Below are positions 24,421 to 31,149 of a stretch of DNA of 38,657 nt, one piece after another. Made by a program: the position numbers and the translations under genes. The notes under the pieces were generated by a model that was not told the origin of the DNA, did not search any database, and saw nothing but the letters and a program-made list of their open reading frames with translations. The number at the start of each line of letters is the position of its first letter. Position 1 is the first letter of the stretch. The stretch spans positions 1 to 38,657 of the forward strand of contig VXWP01000083.1 in NCBI GenBank assembly GCA_009835325.1. Direction: 5' to 3'. This DNA comes from Gemmatimonadota bacterium (GTDB lineage: Bacteria > JAAXHH01).

Positions 24421-25224
24421 CTACTTGCCTTCGACCGTGCTGTCATCGAAATGCAGCATGAATTCGATGTAGTCGAGTTCCCGGTCGATGGCCTGCCGCT
24501 TGGTGACGATGGTATTGGTAGCCAGGTAGTGCGCCAGGCCGCGGAACTCCTTGCGGACGCGGACGAGACGGTTGCGGAGATAAGGCGCGTTGGGGTTGTC
24601 GCCGGGCATGGCCAGGATCTCTCCGTAGAGCCTTTCGATCCTGCCGTCCGTATCGATCAGGGGATTGCGGACTTCGTCGATGTAGTCCTGGTCGTGGCAT
24701 TCGCCGCAGGGCGCGGTAATGGACACCATGTCGATGTGCACTTCCGTCACGTCGTGGCTGTTGTGGCAGGTGACGCACTCGGGCTCGAAGTCATTGGCTT
24801 CGAACAGATCCCCGTGGGCGCTCTCCCAGAAGCTCTCAAGGGCTTCGGGGTGGCAGCGTCCGCAGTCTTCCGGGATGGCTTCAGGCAGCGGTGCGTCCAT
24901 GAACCCGTTCTGCTCGCCCATGGCCACGGTGAGTATGGTGCTCGTTGGATCGCCCCCGTGGCACGTGTCGCAGAAGACGCCGCGCCACGCGTGGATGCTG
25001 CCCTGCCACTCGGCGACCTGCCTGGCGAGGGGTTCACCCAGGCGCTGGTGGCACAGGGCGCAGTTGTCGGTCATCCGCGTCTCAAGCTTCTGCCAACTCG
25101 TAACGGGAGAATCGGGGGTGCGTTGAGAGTCGGGGGTGCGTTGGCCGCGGGCCGTGGGCAGGATCACGCCAAGCACGAAGGTCAGCATGATCAGAACGGC
25201 GGCGGTCCGGAGTAAAAAGGACAC
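24421..25224 (-). CDS. Exported pentaheme cytochrome c
   Basis: A 267-residue c-type cytochrome with five CxxCH heme sites: CALCH, CDTCH, CGRCH, CVTCH and CGECH, all within about 170 residues. The N-terminus (SFLLRTAAVLIMLTFVLGVI) is a signal peptide or membrane anchor, so the hemes lie in the periplasm. The last 80 residues have no heme site and are probably helical. Its partners are not visible; it likely passes electrons to or from an unseen reductase. I choose the GTG at 25222-25224, with GGAAAG 10 bases upstream and a promoter-like site before it; the frame is open about 108 bases further to a TTG, but that part carries the promoter. QRTPDS is repeated just after the signal region. Confidence 0.82.
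   Translation of the reverse strand: MSFLLRTAAVLIMLTFVLGVILPTARGQRTPDSQRTPDSPVTSWQKLETRMTDNCALCHQRLGEPLARQVAEWQGSIHAWRGVFCDTCHGGDPTSTILTVAMGEQNGFMDAPLPEAIPEDCGRCHPEALESFWESAHGDLFEANDFEPECVTCHNSHDVTEVHIDMVSITAPCGECHDQDYIDEVRNPLIDTDGRIERLYGEILAMPGDNPNAPYLRNRLVRVRKEFRGLAHYLATNTIVTKRQAIDRELDYIEFMLHFDDSTVEGK
25107..25142. repeat. 18-bp in-frame tandem repeat in the cytochrome gene
   Basis: GAGAATCGGGGGTGCGTT (25107-25124) and GAGAGTCGGGGGTGCGTT (25125-25142) differ at one base. They encode QRTPDS twice between the signal peptide and the first heme site. Confidence 0.8.
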
Positions 25225-25285
25225 TCGGCGTGCTTTCCGGGTTGTGGGTTTCGACCAACTGTAGATACGACGCTGCAAGCGGAAT

Positions 25286-25316
25286 AGTATACATCGTCCA
25301 GCGCTTCCCACTTCAA
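25286..25316 (-). promoter_or_regulatory. Possible promoter of the cytochrome gene
   Basis: On the minus strand TTGAAG (25316-25311), a long 19-base spacer and TATACT (25291-25286). The predicted start near 25279 lies about 55 bases before the chosen GTG and excludes the longer reading frame. The spacer is longer than ideal. Confidence 0.35.
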
Positions 25317-25404
25317 CAAAAAGCTCTTCCAATGGTAACGTTCGCCGTGCCTGCGATCAAGCACTAACGGTAAACCACACCCCGGGACGCGGGACAGAAT
25401 TCCC

Positions 25405-25432
25405 TTTACACGAGGCGCCGGAATCCTATCTT
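25405..25432 (+). promoter_or_regulatory. Possible promoter of the FAH-family gene
   Basis: TTTACA (25405-25410), a 16-base spacer and TATCTT (25427-25432). Transcription would start near 25439, about 55 bases before the chosen ATG at 25494. Confidence 0.4.
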
Positions 25433-25493
25433 TACCTGTGTTTTTTGCATGCATGAATCCGGTAAAACCCTCCTTAAATACGGGGAATCTCGA

Positions 25494-26399
25494 ATGAAAC
25501 TGGTTCAATACTACGAACCCGGCCAGGAATCCGGCGTGGGCATCTTCCAGGACGATCAGGTCATCGACCTTTCGGAGGTCATGCCAGAGGTGGAGACCGT
25601 CAACGACCTCCTGTACGTATCCGGGACGGCCCGGCTATCTCTGTCCGAACTCGTCGAACGCGCCATCAACGACTACGAAGGCCAGCTGACCGGGTTCTCC
25701 TACGAATCGCTCGACGTTACACCCGACGTGGGCGTCCCCCACCTGATGGTACCGATCTTCTCGCCCGAGGTGTGGGGCTTCGGCGTGACCTACAAGCGAA
25801 GCGCCGAATTCCGGGACGACGACGCCCAGCAGACCATTTATGACCAGGTATACCAGTCCGACCGGCCCGAATCCTTCTTCAAGGCCACTGCTTCCCGTTG
25901 TTCCGGACCCAACGCGCCCATCTGCGTGCGCGGCGACTCGAACTTCACCGCCACCGAGCCCGAACTGGCCTACGTGCTGGGCGATGAAGGCGAAATCGTC
26001 GGCTACACCCTGTGCAACGACGTTTCGGCCTGGGATATCGAGAAGGCAAACCCACTCTATCTCAACCAGTCCAAGATCTACCAGGGCTGTTGCGCGCTCG
26101 GACCCGCCCTGGTCACCGCGGACGAGATCGACGATCCCTACGATATCGACATTCATTGCCGGATTCTGCGGGACGATGCCGTCGTGTTCGAGGGAGAGGC
26201 CAACACTTCGCAACTGGCGCGCAGTTTCGACGAGTTGAACGAGTACCTCTACCGGGATAACCTGATCCCTGCAGGTACGGTCGTTTCCACGGGCACGGGC
26301 ATCATCGTGCCGAACGACCTGGGACTGCGTGAGGACGACATCGTGATGATCGCCTCTCCCCAGATCGGCGTGCTCTCCAATCCCGTGCAGCAGCTCTGA
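25494..26399 (+). CDS. FAH-family hydrolase/dehydratase, AraD1-like
   Basis: A 301-residue enzyme of the fumarylacetoacetate hydrolase family. The sequence shows FSPEVWGFGVTYKRSAEFR, metal-binding acids in ATEPELAYVLG and in GYTLCNDVSAWDIE, the KIYQGCCALGPAL stretch and the C-terminal STGTGIIVPNDLGL loop. The GFGVTYKRSAEFR and NDVSAWDIE segments resemble 2-keto-3-deoxy-D-arabinonate dehydratases (AraD1) more than true fumarylacetoacetases. It may turn a 2-keto-3-deoxy sugar acid into a 2-oxoglutarate-semialdehyde-type product. I begin at the ATG at 25494 (MKLVQYY), with GGGGA about 8 bases upstream, since the family usually starts this way; an ATG at 25449 is possible. The HEAT/zinc-finger gene follows after 13 bases. 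Confidence 0.82.
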   Translation: MKLVQYYEPGQESGVGIFQDDQVIDLSEVMPEVETVNDLLYVSGTARLSLSELVERAINDYEGQLTGFSYESLDVTPDVGVPHLMVPIFSPEVWGFGVTYKRSAEFRDDDAQQTIYDQVYQSDRPESFFKATASRCSGPNAPICVRGDSNFTATEPELAYVLGDEGEIVGYTLCNDVSAWDIEKANPLYLNQSKIYQGCCALGPALVTADEIDDPYDIDIHCRILRDDAVVFEGEANTSQLARSFDELNEYLYRDNLIPAGTVVSTGTGIIVPNDLGLREDDIVMIASPQIGVLSNPVQQL

Positions 26400-26412
26400 C
26401 CAGGACAAGGCG

Positions 26413-26979
26413 ATGGGCAGACGGAACAGCGGACTCAACCGCCACCAGAAGGCCTGGCGGAAGCCGGGCGAGGAACGCGTGAGCCGGGAAGATATCGCGG
26501 AACTCCTGCGCCTGTCCGAAAGCGGGGATCCCGAAGACCGTATCGTGGCCGCGACCTACATGTGTCCATGCCACGTCCGTCACCGCAATGAAGAAGTCTG
26601 GAAGGCGCTCTACCGGATGATGGAGGATGATGACGCCCGGGTCCGCCGGCGGGCCTGGCATACGCTGGAAGACGGAGGCTGTCCTACCGATCCGGCCTTC
26701 GAGCCCATCGTCCGCCGCGCGTTGGACACCGAAACGGACCGCCAGGTGCTCGGATTCGCACGCCAGTTCGCCGAACCGTTTCTCAATGAAGACCTGGTGT
26801 CCAGGATCCGTGAGGAAAAACCGGCTGGCAGGCATCCGAAACCGACCGGCAAATGCGACTTCTGCGGCCGGACCCGTGTGCCGGTTTCGCAGGACTACGA
26901 GACGGAGATCCCCGCGGGCGGGATGACCCGCGCCGCGTGGATATGCGACGAATGTTCCGCTGGAGGCGCCGACTCCTGA
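26413..26979 (+). CDS. HEAT-repeat protein with ClpX-like zinc finger
   Basis: A 188-residue cytosolic protein. Residues 20-130 form helical repeats of HEAT type (SREDIAELLRLSESGDPEDR, then ARVRRRAWHTLEDGG). The C-terminal end holds four cysteines, C148xxC151 and C178xxC181, in the pattern CDFCGR...WICDEC, which closely recalls the ClpX N-terminal zinc finger that binds client proteins. A short CPC motif sits at 51-53. AGGA precedes the ATG. It lies 13 bases after the FAH-family gene, so the two are probably co-transcribed. I do not recognise a named family; a protein-protein interaction role is inferred from the two modules only. Confidence 0.75.
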   Translation: MGRRNSGLNRHQKAWRKPGEERVSREDIAELLRLSESGDPEDRIVAATYMCPCHVRHRNEEVWKALYRMMEDDDARVRRRAWHTLEDGGCPTDPAFEPIVRRALDTETDRQVLGFARQFAEPFLNEDLVSRIREEKPAGRHPKPTGKCDFCGRTRVPVSQDYETEIPAGGMTRAAWICDECSAGGADS

Positions 26980-27077
26980 ACGGTCCGCACGCCCTGCCGC
27001 CCTCGAATTGAGTGCTAACCCCTGATCCACGCTTCCTGCACGACCAAACCCTGGAAAGGCCATCGGTACATTCAAAT

Positions 27078-28136
27078 ATGCCAAATTATGAAATCGCTGT
27101 GATCGGCGGGGACGGCGTCGGTCCCGAAGTCATCGAGGAAGGCATCAAGGCGCTTAACGCGCTGGGGTCCCCGGCTTTTCGTTTCACCCGTTTCGACTGG
27201 AGTTCCGAACGCTACAAGCGCACGGGAAGGTTCATTCCCGAGGGCGGGCTGGACCGGCTGGCGGCCTTCGACGCCATATTCTTCGGCGCGGTGGGCGACG
27301 AGGAGGTGCAGGACCACATCACCCTGAACAACCTCATTCTCCCGATACGGCGCAGATTCGACCAGTATGCCTGCGTCCGGCCCGCCTTCCTGTACGCGGG
27401 TGTGCAGTCTCCCCTGGCGGGAAAGGGGGCCGGCGACATCGACCTGGTGGTCATCCGGGAGAATACCGAAGGGGAATACGCCGATATCGGGGGGAGGGTG
27501 TATCAACAGACTGACCACGAGGTCGCGGTCCAGACCTCCGTCTTCACGCGGCACGGCACCGAGCGCATCATCCGCTACGCCTTCGAAGAAGCGCGGCGCC
27601 GCGACGGCCGGCGCCTGGTCACGTCCATCACGAAGTCGAACGCCCAGGGCCATGGCATGGTCTTCTGGGACGAAGTATTCGATTGCGTGAAAGCGGAGTA
27701 CAGAGACGTCGAGACCGAGTCCCTCCTCATCGACGCCGCGGCCATGGACTTCGTGCGCCGGCCCCAGGACTTCGACGTGGTGGTGGCCTCGAACCTCTTC
27801 GGCGACATCCTGACCGATATCTCGGCGATCACCGTGGGCAGCATGGGTCTCGCGCCCAGCGCGAACCTGAACCCCGAACGGACTCACCCCTCAATGTTCG
27901 AGCCCGTCCACGGCTCCGCCTTCGAACTCATCGGAAAGCGCCAGGTCAATCCCATCGCCACGATCCTGGCGGCGGCCATGATGGTCGAGTTTCTGGGTGA
28001 AGACAAGGCCGGAGCGGCCATTCGCGGGGCGGTATCGGAGAACCTCGCCGAAGGGCGGATCCGCACGCCGGACATCGGCGGCCGGTCGAGTACCGTGGAA
28101 GTGGGCGATGACATCGTCGGGAGACTGTCGAAATGA
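27078..28136 (+). CDS. Isocitrate/isopropylmalate-type dehydrogenase, DmlA/TtuC-like
   Basis: A 352-residue NAD-dependent beta-decarboxylating dehydrogenase. Typical elements are IGGDGVGPEV at the N-terminus, FDAIFFGAVGD, RPAFLYAGVQSPLAGKG, VIRENTEGEYADIGG, SITKSNAQGHGM with the catalytic-type Lys, SNLFGDILTDISA with metal-binding Asp residues, and MFEPVHGSAFE in the NAD site. The SPLAGKG loop and the IGGRVY after the ENTEGEY motif point to D-malate/tartrate dehydrogenase (DmlA, TtuC) rather than LeuB or Icd. It would oxidise and decarboxylate D-malate or tartrate. I start at ATG 27078; the frame is open to 27012, but the chain before 27078 does not resemble the family. There is no obvious ribosome site. 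Confidence 0.87.
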   Translation: MPNYEIAVIGGDGVGPEVIEEGIKALNALGSPAFRFTRFDWSSERYKRTGRFIPEGGLDRLAAFDAIFFGAVGDEEVQDHITLNNLILPIRRRFDQYACVRPAFLYAGVQSPLAGKGAGDIDLVVIRENTEGEYADIGGRVYQQTDHEVAVQTSVFTRHGTERIIRYAFEEARRRDGRRLVTSITKSNAQGHGMVFWDEVFDCVKAEYRDVETESLLIDAAAMDFVRRPQDFDVVVASNLFGDILTDISAITVGSMGLAPSANLNPERTHPSMFEPVHGSAFELIGKRQVNPIATILAAAMMVEFLGEDKAGAAIRGAVSENLAEGRIRTPDIGGRSSTVEVGDDIVGRLSK

Positions 28137-28187
28137 CCGGCGTGGTGTTGATTACGGTCGACGGCAGATAGGCAGAATGACGGTCCG

Positions 28188-29072
28188 TTACACGAGACCG
28201 AGTTCGGCCATGGTCCCGCGCAGTGCGTCCCGTTGTTTCTTCGACAAGGGTCTTCCCGGCGGCCGAGCTGTCCCGCAATCAATGCCCAGCCGCTCGCTGA
28301 GCGCCGCCTTGGCCACCGAATGAAACTCGCCTCCGCATGCGCCGAGGGACGCCCATACCCCGCTGGCGCGGTCCTGCGCGGATTCTGCCCGTCCGAGATC
28401 TCCTGCGCGATAGGCCTTCCAGATTTCCACCCAGTATTCCGGCGTGATAACCGGTGGTCCGTCCACGCAGCCCGTAGCGCCGATCGTCAGGGCCGGGAGC
28501 ATCAACTGGTGGTTGCCTACCAGGCATTTCAGTCCCATGGCTGAGAAGTTGCGCACGTTGGCAAAAATCTGCGACGAGTGCTTGAGTCCGGTCAGTTGCG
28601 GCACCTTATCCTGGATCTTCTGCATCAGTGCGGGTGTGATCTCCACGCCCGTGGACTGGGGCAGGTTGTAGACGAACAGGGGAAGGTCCGCCGCGGCAGC
28701 CACGACGCGGTAGTGTTCGGCGATGGCTTCGTCGGTCCGGCCGTAGAAGAAAGGCGGCACGCAGCAGATGGCCTCCACCCCGGCGCCCGCGGCATGTTCG
28801 GCCAGCCGGGCCGCCCTTTCCGTGGTCGCGGCGCCGACATGCATGATGTTGTTTACCCGGCCCCGGGACTGGTCCGCCGCAGCTGTAGCGATCCGCATGT
28901 TCTCCTCGTCGCTGAGCAGTATGCTTTCCCCCGTCCCGCCCGCGATCCAGAATCCGTGGACACCGGCCTCGATATTGAATTCCATGACCCGGCGGAACGC
29001 CTCTTCTTTGAAACTGCCGTCGCTGTGCATCGGGGTGATGATGGCGGGCAGGATACCTTCAAACGCGGACAT
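28188..29072 (-). CDS. DHDPS/NAL-family lyase
   Basis: A 294-residue TIM-barrel aldolase of the dihydrodipicolinate synthase/N-acetylneuraminate lyase family. It has the oxo-acid-binding GGTGES motif (45-50), the catalytic Tyr135 in FVYNLPQS and the Schiff-base lysine Lys164 in LTGLKHSS. These enzymes condense or cleave pyruvate with an aldehyde. The sequence lacks nearby lysine-biosynthesis genes, so a catabolic role, such as cleaving a 2-keto-3-deoxy sugar acid or a sialic acid-type substrate, is more likely than DapA. AAGGAG lies 9 bases before the ATG at 29070-29072. It is convergent with the malate/tartrate-type dehydrogenase, with a 51-base gap that holds no terminator I can see. Confidence 0.87.
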   Translation of the reverse strand: MSAFEGILPAIITPMHSDGSFKEEAFRRVMEFNIEAGVHGFWIAGGTGESILLSDEENMRIATAAADQSRGRVNNIMHVGAATTERAARLAEHAAGAGVEAICCVPPFFYGRTDEAIAEHYRVVAAAADLPLFVYNLPQSTGVEITPALMQKIQDKVPQLTGLKHSSQIFANVRNFSAMGLKCLVGNHQLMLPALTIGATGCVDGPPVITPEYWVEIWKAYRAGDLGRAESAQDRASGVWASLGACGGEFHSVAKAALSERLGIDCGTARPPGRPLSKKQRDALRGTMAELGLV

Positions 29073-29267
29073 GCGATCGGCTCCTTCCTGTCAAATCGAC
29101 GTTTTTAAGGACGGTTTTGCGGACCGGATGTTCCCTGGTCACGCAACGCGAGTGCGCGCGTCAACGCGCATCAACAATCAACACAACTGTGCGCGTATCA
29201 AGGGAAGGTAAATCGAACGGAGGATTTTGGAAGGGTTATTTCACCATCCGGAACGGTCATAAACTGC

Positions 29268-29299
29268 TTGACAATATACGCTTGAACTTTAGTTATACT
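29268..29299 (+). promoter_or_regulatory. Possible promoter of the glcF-like gene
   Basis: A perfect TTGACA (29268-29273) and a good TATACT (29294-29299), but 20 bases apart, longer than the usual 16-18. The surrounding DNA is the most AT-rich of this gap. An activator that bends or twists the DNA, or a different -10 box, would be needed for strong activity. Confidence 0.35.
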
Positions 29300-29341
29300 A
29301 CGATCGTCACCCGGCCGAAAAGGCCGACCGATGCGTATAGA

Positions 29342-29380
29342 CCGGCCGATGCAGCCTGCCGTAGGGGCCGGCCGATGCAG
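29342..29380. repeat. 13-bp direct repeat, period 26, in a leader
   Basis: CCGGCCGATGCAG occurs at 29342-29354 and 29368-29380. A weaker relative, GCCGACCGATGCG, lies at 29323-29335. They fall just upstream of the start of the glcF-like gene. Confidence 0.65.
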
Positions 29381-29410
29381 TCGCCCGCGCAAGATCGGAA
29401 TCCGCATAGC

Positions 29411-30757
29411 ATGAGCATGAATAGCATGAGCACGCAGAACAGACTGGTAGACGAATACGACAAGTTTCTGGATTGCGTGCACTGCGGACTGTGTCTTCCC
29501 GCCTGTCCGACCTATACCGAACTCGGCGTGGAAATGGACTCCCCCCGCGGCCGCATCCACCTGATGCGGGCTTACGCGGACGGGCGTATCGAACTGACGG
29601 ATCACTTCGAGACGCATATAAGCGGGTGCCTGGACTGCCGCGCCTGCGAAACGGCCTGTCCCGCGGGAGTCCACTACGGCAGCCTCGTGGAAGCAGCCCG
29701 GGCGGAGATCGTCGAGAAGCGGCCCCGACCCTTGCTCGGCCGGCTCTTCCGGAACCTGGTTTTCGAGCGGCTGCTACCGTCCCGTTTCCTGCTCTCCGTG
29801 GTTTTCCTGCCTCTACGCTGGTACCAGGCGCTTGGCATACAAAAACTCGCTCGCAGGCTGGGTCTGACGAAACTACTCCCTTCCCGCCTGCGCGGCATGG
29901 AGGCCATGATGCCCGACATGCCCAGCGCTTCGATGAAGGCGGAGCTACGGCCCTTCGCCCCGGCACGGGGGTCGGCAGCCTACCGCGTGGGCCTGGTTAC
30001 GGGATGCGTGATGAACGAGATGTTTACCCACGTGAATGCCGCTACAGTCCGCGTGTTGAACGAAAACGGGTGCGACGTGGTCCTTCCCGAAAACCAGACC
30101 TGCTGCGGTGCGTTGCAGGTACACAGCGGAGAGCGCACGGTGGCCGAATCACTGGCCCGCAGGAACATCGATGCTTTTGAGCAGGCGGAAGTGGATGCCG
30201 TCATCATCAACGCCGCGGGATGCGGCGCGCAGTTGAAGGAGTACGGCGACCTGCTGGCCGGGGATCCGGACTACCACGACCGTGCCCGCGTCTTTGCGGA
30301 AAAAGTCAAAGACGTGCACGAGTTTCTCGCCGGGATACCCGTCAAGGAGGACATGGGACCGGTCCGGGCACGGGTCGCCTATCACGATGCCTGCCATCTC
30401 GCTCATGGACAGCGCGTACGCGAAGAGCCCCGTAACCTGCTGGGCATGATTCCCGGCCTCGAACTCGTCGAACTGGAGGAATCGGACTGGTGCTGCGGCA
30501 GCGCCGGTATTTACAATATTACCCATCCCGCCATGGCGGACCGGCTGCTCGCGCGCAAGATGAACCACGTCAGGCAGGCTGCGCCCGACATGGTGGCCAC
30601 CGGCAATCCCGGTTGTATCCTGCAGATCCGGCACGGCATAAACCGGGACGGCGAGGAGATCGAGGTCCTTCACCCGGTGGAACTGCTTGATCGGGCCTAC
30701 CGCCTGAAGCGCGAACAAGAAGTGAACGTTCAGCCGGCCGCAACAGACAGAGCGTAG
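29411..30757 (+). CDS. GlcF-like iron-sulfur oxidoreductase subunit
   Basis: A 448-residue protein with two 4Fe-4S ferredoxin motifs, CVHCGLCLPACP and CLDCRACETACP, near the N-terminus, followed by two CCG domains: NQTCCGALQVHSGE with NAAGCGAQLKEYG, and YHDACHLAHGQ with WCCGSAGIYN. This is the plan of the glycolate oxidase iron-sulfur subunit GlcF and of related lactate and glycerol-3-phosphate oxidases. It should carry electrons from a flavin subunit to quinone. No GlcD/GlcE flavoprotein gene is in the window. The N-terminus is uncertain: in-frame ATGs lie at 29375, 29411, 29417 and 29426, none with a strong ribosome site, and all lie before the first conserved cysteine. Confidence 0.85.
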   Translation: MSMNSMSTQNRLVDEYDKFLDCVHCGLCLPACPTYTELGVEMDSPRGRIHLMRAYADGRIELTDHFETHISGCLDCRACETACPAGVHYGSLVEAARAEIVEKRPRPLLGRLFRNLVFERLLPSRFLLSVVFLPLRWYQALGIQKLARRLGLTKLLPSRLRGMEAMMPDMPSASMKAELRPFAPARGSAAYRVGLVTGCVMNEMFTHVNAATVRVLNENGCDVVLPENQTCCGALQVHSGERTVAESLARRNIDAFEQAEVDAVIINAAGCGAQLKEYGDLLAGDPDYHDRARVFAEKVKDVHEFLAGIPVKEDMGPVRARVAYHDACHLAHGQRVREEPRNLLGMIPGLELVELEESDWCCGSAGIYNITHPAMADRLLARKMNHVRQAAPDMVATGNPGCILQIRHGINRDGEEIEVLHPVELLDRAYRLKREQEVNVQPAATDRA

Positions 30758-30818
30758 CCGGCTCAACGGCGAACAGACTCCGCCCGGCGCCTCAAAATTC
30801 ACAGGAGAGTAACCCGCC

Positions 30819-31052
30819 ATGCCTGTTTTTGAATACCACTGCTCCCATTGTGACGTGGATTTCGAAATGCTCGTCTTGAACGCGGCCGCTTCGGAAAGCG
30901 TTTCCTGTCCCACGTGCTCAAAAGACGACGTGGTCAAGAAGTTCTCCACTTTCGCAACAGCTGTATCGGCAAAAGACTCCGCGGCTACCGCGGCAACTCC
31001 GGCACCTGTTCCCTCCTCGTCTTGCGGACCAGGCTGCGGATGCCATCATTAA
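30819..31052 (+). CDS. FmdB-family zinc-ribbon protein
   Basis: A 77-residue protein that starts like other FmdB-family regulators: MPVFEYHCSHCDVDFE, then CPTC, giving a four-cysteine zinc ribbon (CxxC and CxxC). The lower part is an Ala/Thr/Ser/Pro-rich tail ending in CGPGCGCHH, which is Cys/His-rich. AGGAGA lies about 11 bases before the ATG. Family members were first linked to formamidase/amidase regulation, but their real function is unclear. It stands alone between the glcF-like and pepA genes. Confidence 0.85.
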   Translation: MPVFEYHCSHCDVDFEMLVLNAAASESVSCPTCSKDDVVKKFSTFATAVSAKDSAATAATPAPVPSSSCGPGCGCHH

Positions 31053-31149
31053 ATCGAATTGAACCCCTTCGCTGGACGCCAGTGTATTCGGGCCGGTTTC
31101 CCTGCCCGCGGCACGGGACCGCGGACTGCCCCACTACGGACAGAAGCGC

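Larger units (their letters stand above)
29073..29410. other. 338-base divergent intergenic region
   Basis: No gene is supported. On the plus strand it holds a promoter-like site (29268-29299), then a tight hairpin CGGCC-GAAAA-GGCCG (29312-29326) and a 13-base direct repeat (29342-29380), all within the presumed leader of the glcF-like gene. The part from 29073 to 29220 is GC-rich with several TTGA words but no clear minus-strand promoter. Confidence 0.5.
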
